A DNA stretch of 64,000 bases from Alteromonas profundi (lineage in GTDB: Bacteria > Pseudomonadota > Gammaproteobacteria > Enterobacterales > Alteromonadaceae), in NCBI RefSeq assembly GCF_010500865.1, contig NZ_JAAAWN010000004.1, forward strand, positions 186,001 to 250,000. The letters are read 5' to 3'. A program made the position numbers and the translations under genes. Under the pieces are notes generated by a model. That model worked only from the letters and a program-made list of their open reading frames with translations. It did no database searches and was not told the origin of the DNA. Below, in pieces: positions 56,370 through 64,000 of this stretch. Each line of letters opens with the position of its first letter. Position 1 is the stretch's first letter.

Positions 56370-57047
56370 CTAGGATAGCAAACCTCGCTGTGCAAAAGAC
56401 ACTGTTTCTACGTCTCCCACAACAAAATGATCTAACACAGACACATCGATCATCGCCATAGCAGAACGGATCTCGCTAGTTAGGTTGATATCTGCCTGAC
56501 TAGGATCTGCTACGCCTGAGGGATGATTATGGACCAATATAACAGCTGCCGCGTTATCTTTCATTACTTGCTTAACCAATTCCCTTGGGTATACAGCAGC
56601 GCTATTAATCGTGCCGCTAAACAAAATGCGAAAGGCAATGAGTTGATGTTGGCTATCTAGCATTAGCAGCCCAAACTTTTCATGCTGGCAGTCGCGAAGC
56701 ACAGCTTGTAAGTATTTTTTTGTATCATTCACATTATTGAATACATCTTGCTTTTTTAAGGGAATTTCTAAGTTACGTCGGTAAATTTCAAACGCAGCTT
56801 GAAACTGAGCATACTTACAAGGGCCTACGCCAGTTACAGCCGTAAACTCTTTTTCGCTGCAGTTAACAATTTCACGTAACGAACCCAAGGTGGTTAATAG
56901 TTCGCGAGCCAGAACAACTGCGGTCTTTCCCGCCATGCCGGCGCCTAATATTACTGCTAATAGCTCTGTATCGGTTAGCAATTGCGCCCCCTTATGCAGG
57001 AGTTTTTCTCGCGGACGTTCTTGTTCGGGCCACCCTTTTATGGACAT
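56370..57047 (-). CDS. radC: RadC/JAB-domain protein
   Basis: 225 residues. A helix-hairpin-helix N-terminal region (LLTDTELLAVILGAGMAGKT) precedes a JAB1/MPN-like metal site: the Glu in LVKQVMKDNAAAVILVHNHP region, HNHPSG and an Asp in ADPSQAD. It is commonly found next to coaBC. Its function in DNA repair is disputed. The gene is divergent from coaBC, with 159 bases between the starts. Confidence 0.93.
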   Translation of the reverse strand: MSIKGWPEQERPREKLLHKGAQLLTDTELLAVILGAGMAGKTAVVLARELLTTLGSLREIVNCSEKEFTAVTGVGPCKYAQFQAAFEIYRRNLEIPLKKQDVFNNVNDTKKYLQAVLRDCQHEKFGLLMLDSQHQLIAFRILFSGTINSAAVYPRELVKQVMKDNAAAVILVHNHPSGVADPSQADINLTSEIRSAMAMIDVSVLDHFVVGDVETVSFAQRGLLS

Positions 57048-57206
57048 ATGTATCCCCTGTATAAAAACCTAAACTAGTTATACCTCGACACCGCGTGAAC
57101 AACGACTGGTCAAAGGAATAGAAGTGACGCTGGCGTCTGTCGTTCGGCTACCGTAAAAATTACCTTCATGGTAGGCTTACACCATACAAAATAGAGTGTT
57201 GTTAGT

Positions 57207-58460
57207 ATGTCTTTAACAGATAAAAATGTGTTACTTGGGGTAAGCGGTGGTATTGCCGCTTATAAAGCGCCTGATCTTGTGCGCAAGTTTACTGCGCTGG
57301 GGGCAAATGTACGGGTAGTACTCACTACATCAGCGGCAGAATTTGTTAGCCCCATGTCGCTACAAGCCGTATCTGGTAACCCGGTGCACCAACAACTACT
57401 CGACCCCGCTGCCGAAGCGGCTATGGGGCATATTGAACTAGCAAAGTGGGCGGATGTACTGCTAGTAGCGCCCGCCACGGCGAATACATTGGCCAAACTT
57501 GCACATGGCATGGCTGATGACTTATTAACCACCCTTTATTTGGCTACTAAGGCGCAAATTTTTATAGCCCCTGCCATGAACCAACAGATGTGGAAGGCCC
57601 CTGCGACTAAGCGAAATATAGAAACCCTTACCCTTGATGGCGTAAATTTTATTGGGCCTGCAAGCGGTGAACAGGCATGTGGGGATATCGGCGCTGGGCG
57701 AATGGTGGAACCTTTAGACATTGCAAGTTATATCAGTAATACATTAGCCACCAAAAAGGCTAAAGCGAAACATGCCACTGACACACCTTCTTCCAAAGTA
57801 TTGCAGGGCCGCCATATTATGATTACCGCCGGCCCTACTAGGGAGCCGTTAGATCCGGTGCGTTATATATCTAACCACAGTTCTGGCAAAATGGGATTTG
57901 CTATCGCTAGTGCAGCTATTGAACTAGGCGCACAGGTAACCTTAATAGCAGGGCCGGTAAACCTTGCTACTCCTTGCGGGTGTAAGCGAATTGATGTGGT
58001 AAGTGCAGATGATATGCTTGAAGCATGTAATTCTGTGATATCGTCTACTGATATATTTATTGCTACTGCTGCGGTAGCCGATTATAAAGCCGCCAATGTC
58101 GCTGACAATAAAATTAAGAAAACCGGCGATGAGTTAACACTTACTTTTATTAAAAACCCTGATATTCTAGCCACAATGGCAAACCGAAAAGCCAAGCCGT
58201 TTTGTGTGGGGTTTGCCGCCGAAAGCCAAAACGTAGAAGCCTATGCACGGGGTAAGTTGAATAATAAAAACCTCGATATGATTGCGGCCAATGATATTAC
58301 TAGCGAAGGTTTAGGCTTTAATAGCGATAACAATGCACTTCACGTAATCTGGCAAAATGGAGATGTACACTTACCTGCCACCAGCAAAGCGGAATTGGCA
58401 AAAGGGCTGCTACAATTAGTGGCTCAGCAATATAATAAAAACCAAGCATCGGGCTCATAG
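57207..58460 (+). CDS. coaBC: Bifunctional phosphopantothenoylcysteine decarboxylase/phosphopantothenate-cysteine ligase CoaBC
   Basis: 417 residues. N-terminal flavoprotein domain (about 1-185) begins VLLGVSGGIAAYKAPDLVRK and contains APAMNQQMW, the Asn-motif of the decarboxylase, and the Cys-loop SGEQACGDIGAGRM. C-terminal ligase domain (about 200-405) has ITAGPTREPLDPVRYISNHS and the CTP-binding AAVADYK and KKTGDELTL segments. It catalyses two steps of CoA synthesis, linking functionally with coaD in this window. Confidence 0.96.
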   Translation: MSLTDKNVLLGVSGGIAAYKAPDLVRKFTALGANVRVVLTTSAAEFVSPMSLQAVSGNPVHQQLLDPAAEAAMGHIELAKWADVLLVAPATANTLAKLAHGMADDLLTTLYLATKAQIFIAPAMNQQMWKAPATKRNIETLTLDGVNFIGPASGEQACGDIGAGRMVEPLDIASYISNTLATKKAKAKHATDTPSSKVLQGRHIMITAGPTREPLDPVRYISNHSSGKMGFAIASAAIELGAQVTLIAGPVNLATPCGCKRIDVVSADDMLEACNSVISSTDIFIATAAVADYKAANVADNKIKKTGDELTLTFIKNPDILATMANRKAKPFCVGFAAESQNVEAYARGKLNNKNLDMIAANDITSEGLGFNSDNNALHVIWQNGDVHLPATSKAELAKGLLQLVAQQYNKNQASGS

Positions 58461-58571
58461 TTTTAGCTATTGAGCCGATAATAATAAAAATATCAATAAC
58501 CTATTGGCTTACGCCAACTTAACATGGAACACGAGCTCAACTAAGCTCGTTTGCGGAGGATTACTCTCATC

Positions 58572-59159
58572 ATGCCTGCTGTCAAAAAAACAAATCGTAG
58601 AGCGCAAATCTTACAGGCCTTAGCGGGAATGTTAGAAACGAACGCCGGTCAGCGTATTACCACCGCGAAACTTGCACAAAGAGTAGGCGTATCTGAGGCT
58701 GCCCTATATCGCCACTTTCCCAGCAAAGCGAGAATGTTTGAAGGGCTTATCGAATTTATTGAAGAAACCCTGTTTACGCGTATCAATAAAATTATTAATG
58801 AAGAAAAAGATTCTGCAGCCCGCTGCCAGCTTATACTTCACCTTATTTTAGGTTTTGCGGAAAAGAACCCAGGCATTACACGTATACTCAATGGTGATGC
58901 ACTTATGGGCGAGCAAGACAGGTTACGCGCGCGTATTGCCAAACTATTTGAGCGTTTAGAAACGCAAATGAAACAGGTATTACGTGAACGTAAATTGCGT
59001 GAGGGAAAAACCTTATCTGCGGAAGAAGACGTTATTGCCAATCTAATGATTTGCTATGTTGACGGGCGTATTAACCTTTATATTCGAAGTGGCTTTACTC
59101 GTAAGCCTACTGAACAATTCAGTGAGCAGTGGCAGATATTTAAACAGCTGTTTATTTAA
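58572..59159 (+). CDS. slmA: Nucleoid occlusion factor SlmA (TetR family)
   Basis: 195 residues from ATG 58572, after GGAGGATT. The N-terminal helix-turn-helix [20 protein letters not shown] and the following [20 protein letters not shown] match SlmA; the regulatory domain includes [20 protein letters not shown]. SlmA binds specific chromosomal sites and blocks FtsZ rings over the nucleoid. It follows coaBC; the dut gene that often lies between them is absent here. Confidence 0.95.
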   Translation: MPAVKKTNRRAQILQALAGMLETNAGQRITTAKLAQRVGVSEAALYRHFPSKARMFEGLIEFIEETLFTRINKIINEEKDSAARCQLILHLILGFAEKNPGITRILNGDALMGEQDRLRARIAKLFERLETQMKQVLRERKLREGKTLSAEEDVIANLMICYVDGRINLYIRSGFTRKPTEQFSEQWQIFKQLFI

Positions 59160-59167
59160 CACGTTTC

Positions 59168-59244
59168 GCCTGTGCCGTTGCTGCACAGGCTAACACGATA
59201 AAGCGCTTCGCCTTGCCTTAGCGCTACTCTCGCCCGAAGGCGAG
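59168..59244. terminator. Hairpins between slmA and the glycerophosphotransferase gene
   Basis: Two stems lie between the convergent genes: GCCTGTGC/GCACAGGC (59168-59190, 7-base loop) and CTCGCC/GGCGAG (59229-59244, CGAA loop). Neither has a T-tract, so the terminator status is uncertain. Confidence 0.4.
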
Positions 59245-59249
59245 TGTCT

Positions 59250-60314
59250 TCAGTATGCTTCTAAGTAATCCACGATACGTACTGAGCTTTTGCCATCGGT
59301 AGGGCCAGTATGATCTCGTGTATATTTTTCCCGTTCCTTGGCGTACAAAGAGGGCTGGGCCAATTGCTTCTCTACCGCTTCTCTTAATTCACTAAAACTA
59401 TTGATGTGTAGCCCTATGTTTTCATAAATAACATTGTCTTTGCCAAATCGTTTTTCGAAACGGTATTTAAAGATACCGCGATAAGACCACTTCAATTTGA
59501 AGAAATTGCATACAATCACCGGCTTAGACAGTGCGACAAATTCAAATAACGTACTAGAGGCCTCACTTAATAAGATGTCAGCGTCTTTCATAAACGGCAG
59601 TAGTGACAATTCGTATTCGCTAGCCACATACGCATTTTCAAATGCCGCCCACTTTTTTAGCTTCTTGCGTTGATTCTTATAAGCTTCTCGGGTGTAGGTG
59701 AAGGTGTGAGGCTTAATAAGAATATTGAAATCTTCAAAGTAGCGAGGCCAATCATCAGGAAAGCGTTCTAATGAACTTGGGTTAAAGGTAGGGGCAAACA
59801 GCAGCGTCTTTTTGCTTTTGTCTAAACCTAGCTTGGCATAATCGAGCCCGGCCTCTGTGTTGTTGTAAAGCGGATCGAGTTTGGAGAAGCCCACCTGCAC
59901 AAAGTTGTCGTTGGGATAGAGCTCTCTTATTTTTTTAAGCCTAAACTCCCCCTCAATAAAACGCACGGTCATTGGGGTGACCGACTTATGATAATAGCTG
60001 GGTTTTGGACCTACACCATGCCCTAACTGAGCGGTTTTGCTGGCTTGATGGATTTCATCTAAGTACGCAAAAGCGTTTCCAAAAAAGATCCAGTCTGGCT
60101 TATGTTCTACGTAATAGTCCCGGGCAGACTTGTCGTCTTCTACCCAGTGATAGTGGTAGGCAAGCGCGGTGAGTACTTGCGTAAATTTATCTTCACTATT
60201 CTTATTTTTATAGCAAACAAACGTTATCTGATGCCCTCGTCGAGTGAGTTCTTCACAAATAGGAAGAAATTGGGGCAAGTAGTAGACATTCACGGTGTCA
60301 AAAACGATATTCAT
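59250..60314 (-). CDS. CDP-glycerol glycerophosphotransferase-family protein
   Basis: 354 residues. It begins MNIVFDTVNVYYLPQFLPIC; the conserved LLFAPTFNPSSLERFPDDWP (near residue 170), NILIKPHTFTY and DADILLSEASSTLFEFVALS (near 255) identify the TagB/TagF-like fold. It should transfer a polyol phosphate to a surface polymer. It is divergent from the HIT-cytidylyltransferase gene, which probably supplies its CDP-activated donor. The truncated gene at 50362 is a relic of the same type. Confidence 0.82.
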   Translation of the reverse strand: MNIVFDTVNVYYLPQFLPICEELTRRGHQITFVCYKNKNSEDKFTQVLTALAYHYHWVEDDKSARDYYVEHKPDWIFFGNAFAYLDEIHQASKTAQLGHGVGPKPSYYHKSVTPMTVRFIEGEFRLKKIRELYPNDNFVQVGFSKLDPLYNNTEAGLDYAKLGLDKSKKTLLFAPTFNPSSLERFPDDWPRYFEDFNILIKPHTFTYTREAYKNQRKKLKKWAAFENAYVASEYELSLLPFMKDADILLSEASSTLFEFVALSKPVIVCNFFKLKWSYRGIFKYRFEKRFGKDNVIYENIGLHINSFSELREAVEKQLAQPSLYAKEREKYTRDHTGPTDGKSSVRIVDYLEAY

Positions 60315-60431
60315 ACAGATAATTAGACTCTTTTTACAATAAGAAAAGTAACTTTATAAATTTGCTAACTAGCCTAACTCTTTGTTTATATTATAATGAG
60401 ATGTCAATTTATAAACTAATCGTTGAGAGCC

Positions 60432-61271
60432 ATGCTAAACGCCACATTATCAAAGTTCGGATACCCAGAAAGCCTTATTAAGACTTACGATTACTGGCAT
60501 GTACTCTTAAGACCAGGCCAAGTCACTATTGGTTCTTTGGTACTTATTTGCAAAGAAGATGCCTATCAATATGCCGATATCTCTGAAGAGGCTGCTAGAG
60601 AGCAAAAACAGGTTATTGCTGATATCGAGAGGATACTGAAAAAGCGCTTCAACTTCAGCAAAATTAATTACCTTATGCTGATGATGGTCGATCCCGCCGT
60701 GCATTTTCATGTTATTCCACGTTACGATAGCCCTGTCACATTTTGTGAGAAGCAATTTGAAGACACCAGCTGGCCTAGCCCACCTAACTTAAAATCTGTC
60801 TTGCCTTTAGATGACATTTATCGTGATGAGTTGTTATCTACCCTTAAGGCCGACTTTGCATTGCTTTCTGTTCCGCAAATCAGTTCAGGTAAGAAGTACG
60901 GTCGTATGTATACCTCAGGGTGCTTTGATATTTTCCATCAAGGCCATCTCAATATCCTGAAAAAAACCAAGCAATTATGTGACTACTTAATTGTAGGCGT
61001 GTCTACCGATGAGTTAATTATTCAGTCGAAAGGTCGCCCGCCCCTCATTCCATTTGAAGAGCGAATTTCTATATTAGAGTCAAACCGCTATGTGGACGAA
61101 GTTATCCCACAAGTCGATAAGAATAAGCAAAAAGTGGTGGATGAATATCGTATTGATGCTATCTCGGTGGGGTCGGATTGGAAAGGTAAATACCCAAGCG
61201 TCACTTGTGAAATGGTGTATTTTGACTATACGCCAAATGTGAGCTCTACCGTATTAAAGCGCAAGCTGTAA
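60432..61271 (+). CDS. HIT-like/glycerol-3-phosphate cytidylyltransferase fusion
   Basis: 279 residues from ATG 60432. Residues about 1-125 look like a HIT-family domain (WHVLLRPGQVTIGSLVLICK, VDPAVHFHVIPRYD): His91 and His93 are present, but the first histidine of the HxHxHxx motif is Ala89. Residues about 150-279 match the cytidylyltransferase (CFDIFHQGHLNILKKTKQLC, SVGSDWKGKY), although the RTxGISTT motif has become YTPNVSST. The likely product is a CDP-alcohol, with the HIT part perhaps handling a nucleotide intermediate. It is divergent from the transferase gene and closes at the 7-mer repeat. Confidence 0.8.
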   Translation: MLNATLSKFGYPESLIKTYDYWHVLLRPGQVTIGSLVLICKEDAYQYADISEEAAREQKQVIADIERILKKRFNFSKINYLMLMMVDPAVHFHVIPRYDSPVTFCEKQFEDTSWPSPPNLKSVLPLDDIYRDELLSTLKADFALLSVPQISSGKKYGRMYTSGCFDIFHQGHLNILKKTKQLCDYLIVGVSTDELIIQSKGRPPLIPFEERISILESNRYVDEVIPQVDKNKQKVVDEYRIDAISVGSDWKGKYPSVTCEMVYFDYTPNVSSTVLKRKL

Positions 61272-61324
61272 GCCGTTAGCCGTTAGCCGTTAGCCGTTAG
61301 CCGTTAGCCGTTAGCCGTTAGCCG
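61271..61324. repeat. Tandem 7-bp repeat (AGCCGTT) at the 3' end of the fusion gene
   Basis: Seven perfect copies of AGCCGTT (61271-61319) and a partial AGCCG follow with no interruption. The first base is the last base of the stop codon, so the array lies between the gene and its terminator. Copy number may vary between strains by slippage. Confidence 0.95.
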
Positions 61325-61347
61325 CGAGAATAGCAATAAAGAAAAAA

Positions 61348-61379
61348 GAGCCAGACTGATGATGTCTGGCTCTTTTTTT
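61348..61379. terminator. Strong bidirectional terminator
   Basis: GAGCCAGAC (61348-61356) pairs with GTCTGGCTC (61364-61372) around a 7-base loop. Six A precede and seven T follow, so it serves both the fusion gene and the M28 peptidase gene. Confidence 0.93.
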
Positions 61380-61385
61380 ACTGTC

Positions 61386-63023
61386 TTATTGACCGAAGGT
61401 GGTACCGAAGAAGTCGCCTTCATTCCAGCTCGGCTTGTCTTCTTGGTTTGCCAGTGTCCAACCAATTTGTGCGTTTACCTTAGTGAAGGTTTCTGCCGCA
61501 TTCCAGTTAAATGGCTGATGAATATCATCGCTAGGCTTATGGTAGTGGGTTGATAAGAACTGACCAAACACCTTACTACCATCCACACTGGGATCTTTAG
61601 ATTTAAGACCCGGTACCATAAATACAGAAGGTACACCTTGTTTTACAAACGCATAGTGATCAGAGCGAGTGAATAGCGCTTGCTCTGGCCATGGATCTGG
61701 GCTTAGTTCGATATCTGCGTTAGCAGCGGCCTTTTCCACTGAATCTTGTAAGTCGCTGTGGTTTGCACCAAAGGCAATAACATCAGCAAATTCGTACGTT
61801 AAAATAGGCATATCAAGGTTAACGTTAGCCACCATAGAGGTTACTGGTACCGTTGGGTTACGGGCAAAATAGTCCGCTCCTAATAAACCTTTCTCTTCAC
61901 CCGTTACCGATACGAATAAAATAGAACGCTTAGGCTTTTGTTTCATCTCACTAAATAAACGTGCCGTTTCTAACATTACCGATGTGCCAGATGCGTTATC
62001 CATGGCGCCATTGTTAATGTTGTCTTTTTTCACTGTTTTGGCAAAACCAATGTGGTCTGAGTGCGCAGTGAAAACTACGTATTCATCTTTTAACTGAGGA
62101 TCAGAGCCTTCGAGCATACCTACCACGTTAGGGCTAGTTACCACTTCATGGGTGCTTTTCTTGCTTAAACTAACGGTGCCAGGAAGCGCAAAGCCTGTCG
62201 GTACTTTATCAGCTTCTAGGTCGGCATATACGTCCTCTAGTGAACGTTCTGCGCCTTCAAATAAGGTTTTTGCTGCACCTTCACTTAAGTAGGCGCCACC
62301 TTTAATTTCTGGGAAGCTATTCGCTGGCTCACCCTCTTCATTTAGCCATGCCATACGCGGTGTATGTATATAGCTTAAACGGCTTTGATAAGGGCGTACC
62401 TTTTCGTTTTTAGGTGTTGTTACCGTAATCATACCAATAGCACCACGGCTAGCCGCATACTTTTGTTTCTGGTAACCGGAGGCGAAGTGCGCCCCTTCTT
62501 CTGAAGGAAAATCGCTTGGCTTACCCGCTAGAGTAACCACTATCTTGCCTTCTACATCCATACCTTCGTAATCGTTGTGATCAAGCTCGTCGGCAACAAT
62601 GCCGTAACCAACAAACACTAATTCACCTTCTACTTTTGCATCGGTGCTTAGTAGGCTTGGACCCGCTAAATACTGTTTGGGATAATCAAAGCTAATGCTT
62701 TCGCCACCGCGGGTTAAAGTAAATTCAGGAGACTCCTGCACTAAATTCGCTTTACGAAACGAAACCTGTTGCACATAGCCATCGGTTCCTGCGGGTTTTA
62801 GCCCATACTTGGCAAACTCTGTCGCAATATACAAAGCAGCAATTTCGTGGCCTCGTGAGCCAGTATCGCGCCCTTCTAACAAGTCGTCTGCTAAGAAAAA
62901 GAGATGCGATTTGATACGCTGCGTATCTGGGTTAAACGTACTTTCTGTCGTATTGTGGTTATGTGCATAGGATGACAATGACATTGCCGCTATAGCACCA
63001 CCTAATAGTATTTTTTTTATCAT
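61386..63023 (-). CDS. M28-family zinc aminopeptidase, exported
   Basis: 545 residues from ATG 63023, with signal peptide (ILLGGAIAAMSLSSYA). A PA-like insertion is at about 110-240. The two-zinc site can be followed: His/Asp in TAHSDHIGF, Asp in NNGAMDNASGTS, Glu-Glu in SVTGEEKGLLGADY, Asp in NLDMPI and His in SDHYAFVKQG. It should remove N-terminal residues from peptides in the periplasm or outside the cell. A longer upstream reading is not supported because the signal peptide starts at this ATG. Monocistronic, ended by a strong terminator. Confidence 0.92.
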   Translation of the reverse strand: MIKKILLGGAIAAMSLSSYAHNHNTTESTFNPDTQRIKSHLFFLADDLLEGRDTGSRGHEIAALYIATEFAKYGLKPAGTDGYVQQVSFRKANLVQESPEFTLTRGGESISFDYPKQYLAGPSLLSTDAKVEGELVFVGYGIVADELDHNDYEGMDVEGKIVVTLAGKPSDFPSEEGAHFASGYQKQKYAASRGAIGMITVTTPKNEKVRPYQSRLSYIHTPRMAWLNEEGEPANSFPEIKGGAYLSEGAAKTLFEGAERSLEDVYADLEADKVPTGFALPGTVSLSKKSTHEVVTSPNVVGMLEGSDPQLKDEYVVFTAHSDHIGFAKTVKKDNINNGAMDNASGTSVMLETARLFSEMKQKPKRSILFVSVTGEEKGLLGADYFARNPTVPVTSMVANVNLDMPILTYEFADVIAFGANHSDLQDSVEKAAANADIELSPDPWPEQALFTRSDHYAFVKQGVPSVFMVPGLKSKDPSVDGSKVFGQFLSTHYHKPSDDIHQPFNWNAAETFTKVNAQIGWTLANQEDKPSWNEGDFFGTTFGQ

Positions 63024-63188
63024 TTTGATTTCCAACCATCTACAAAACTGCCCACATAGTACCCCACCGCCATTGTTTGGCAATGTTTGTGCTCGGCTTT
63101 TTCTACCATTGCCCGTATAAATAGACCAATGTAAACTTGCCGTGGTTTTACCCCCTCTATTCTTTTATTGAGTGATGTAAGAAAACAC

Positions 63189-63524
63189 ATGAGCAACAGC
63201 GATCTTTTATACCGAGTACAATTTGTTAGTAGTGGCGAGCGTTACGAACTCTACGTAAAAACGTTAACTCAAGGGGCTCTATTTGGCTTTGTTGAGGTCG
63301 GCGATTTTGTATGGGACACCCATACCAGTGTGGTAGTTGACCCTAGTCACGAGAAACTAAAATCAGAATTTGGTGATGTCACTAAAACCTACATCCCTAT
63401 GCACAACATTTTGCGTATCGATTCTGTAAATAAAAAAGGCACGGCTAAAATTACTCAATTAGATAACAAATCTGATAAAGTAACAGCCTTTCCAAGCCCT
63501 ATATATACACCTAAAAAAGAGTAA
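63189..63524 (+). CDS. DUF1820-family protein
   Basis: About 111 residues from ATG 63189 (a TTG start 21 bases earlier is in frame). The pattern LLYRVQFVSSGERYELYVKT, GFVEVGDFVW, PMHNILRIDSV matches DUF1820 proteins, a small cytoplasmic gammaproteobacterial family without known function. No transmembrane segment or signal is present. The upstream ribosome-binding site is weak. It is followed by an exported DUF885 protein on the same strand. Confidence 0.8.
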   Translation: MSNSDLLYRVQFVSSGERYELYVKTLTQGALFGFVEVGDFVWDTHTSVVVDPSHEKLKSEFGDVTKTYIPMHNILRIDSVNKKGTAKITQLDNKSDKVTAFPSPIYTPKKE

Positions 63525-63564
63525 CCCGCAGGGCCTTTCCTGTTCTAGGTTACCGGAGGCCCTA

Positions 63565-64000
63565 ATGAAATATCTTTCTTTGCTCGCACTTTGTGCGTGC
63601 CTAATTAGTTCAGTCGCCTTTGCTGCGCCCAATAAAGATAACCAGTTTTATTCACTATTAGATGAAATATGGCAATATGAACTTAGTGTTTCTCCTTTAC
63701 TTGCCTCCCGCGCAGGGGAACAAGCCTATGCCGATAAATTGCCAGATATTTCGCCTCAGGGCTTAGCCGCAAAACAAAAACAGTGGTTAGAATATCGCGA
63801 AGCATTAAATGCCTACTCTGCCGATAACTTGTCGAATGAGGGTTATATTGCGTTGCTTATGCAGCGGTATCGCCTAGACAATTATATCGATGAATATCGT
63901 TTTCGCGCGTACCTTGTACCCATTAATTCTGAATATGGTTTTCATGCCTCAATGGCAAGCTTGCCTGATTTAGCTACCTTTAAAAATGTTGCCGACTATC
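63565..64000 (+). CDS. DUF885-family exported protein, 5' part
   Basis: The gene starts at ATG 63565, eight bases after GGAGG, and runs off the window after about 145 residues. A signal peptide (YLSLLALCACLISSVAFA) is present. The start of the mature part (FYSLLDEIWQYELSVSPLLA, then AYADKLPDISPQGL) follows DUF885 proteins, a group related to zinc-peptidase-like folds and found outside the cytoplasm. The metal-binding region would lie beyond the window, so activity cannot be judged. Confidence 0.82.
   Translation, partial: MKYLSLLALCACLISSVAFAAPNKDNQFYSLLDEIWQYELSVSPLLASRAGEQAYADKLPDISPQGLAAKQKQWLEYREALNAYSADNLSNEGYIALLMQRYRLDNYIDEYRFRAYLVPINSEYGFHASMASLPDLATFKNVADY

Noticed and set aside
61271-61324. 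A CRISPR-like array
   Set aside because: The copies are contiguous 7-mers without spacers; it is a simple tandem repeat.

Overview
The window looks like the chromosome of a marine gammaproteobacterium of the Alteromonadaceae, most like Alteromonas. The evidence is the housekeeping gene set and order (kbl-tdh-glpE-glpG, ubiK/ubiA/ubiC, kdkA-coaD-mutM-rpmG-rpmB, radC-coaBC-slmA, rep, cytochrome c5), a TonB-receptor/polysaccharide block, and several c-di-GMP proteins. This rests on reading protein sequences; no database was searched and the species is not determined.

Region by region: (1) 1-1.9 kb holds the end of a short-chain dehydrogenase and an acyl-CoA ligase. (2) 2.1-16 kb is a polysaccharide or oligosaccharide utilisation locus: a secreted SGNH esterase, a secreted BNR_4 propeller protein resembling ulvan-lyase-type lyases, a cytoplasmic alpha/beta esterase, an IclR regulator, a TonB-dependent receptor, a sodium/solute symporter, an FAD-dependent oxidoreductase and a sialate-O-acetylesterase-type enzyme. 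Three esterases point to an acetylated substrate. (3) 16.2-20 kb has a SAM methyltransferase, a superfamily-2 helicase with an N-terminal nuclease-like domain, and an OsmC protein.

(4) 20,155-30,081 is a 9,876-bp integrative element in the 3' half of tRNA-Arg(CCG), bounded by exact 51-bp direct repeats. It carries a P4-type integrase, an SRA-HNH (type IV restriction-like) endonuclease coupled to a four-helix membrane protein, an AlpA-like regulator, two small winged-helix-like proteins, a P2 gpA-type rolling-circle initiator with iteron-like palindromes inside its own gene, and a four-gene block: a PD-(D/E)XK-like protein convergent with a membrane coiled-coil protein, an ImmA/IrrE peptidase and a Beta-family protein. 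No capsid or conjugation genes are visible, so it resembles a phage satellite or small integrative element carrying two candidate defence modules. This is the most novel part of the window.

(5) 30-49 kb is core chromosome: the intact tRNA, cytochrome c5, two GGDEF/EAL proteins, Rep helicase, ubiquinone genes, FliL-like protein, rhomboid and rhodanese, threonine catabolism, a binding-protein/porin/c-di-GMP operon, LPS-core heptosyltransferase and Kdo kinase, CoaD, MutM and ribosomal proteins L33 and L28. (6) 50.3-61.3 kb is a surface-polymer region: two CDP-glycerol/glycerophosphotransferase loci (one beside a broken copy, one with an unusual HIT-cytidylyltransferase fusion) flank a yjbEFGH exopolysaccharide operon and radC-coaBC-slmA. 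(7) 61.4-64 kb has an M28 peptidase, a DUF1820 protein and the start of a DUF885 protein that runs off the window.
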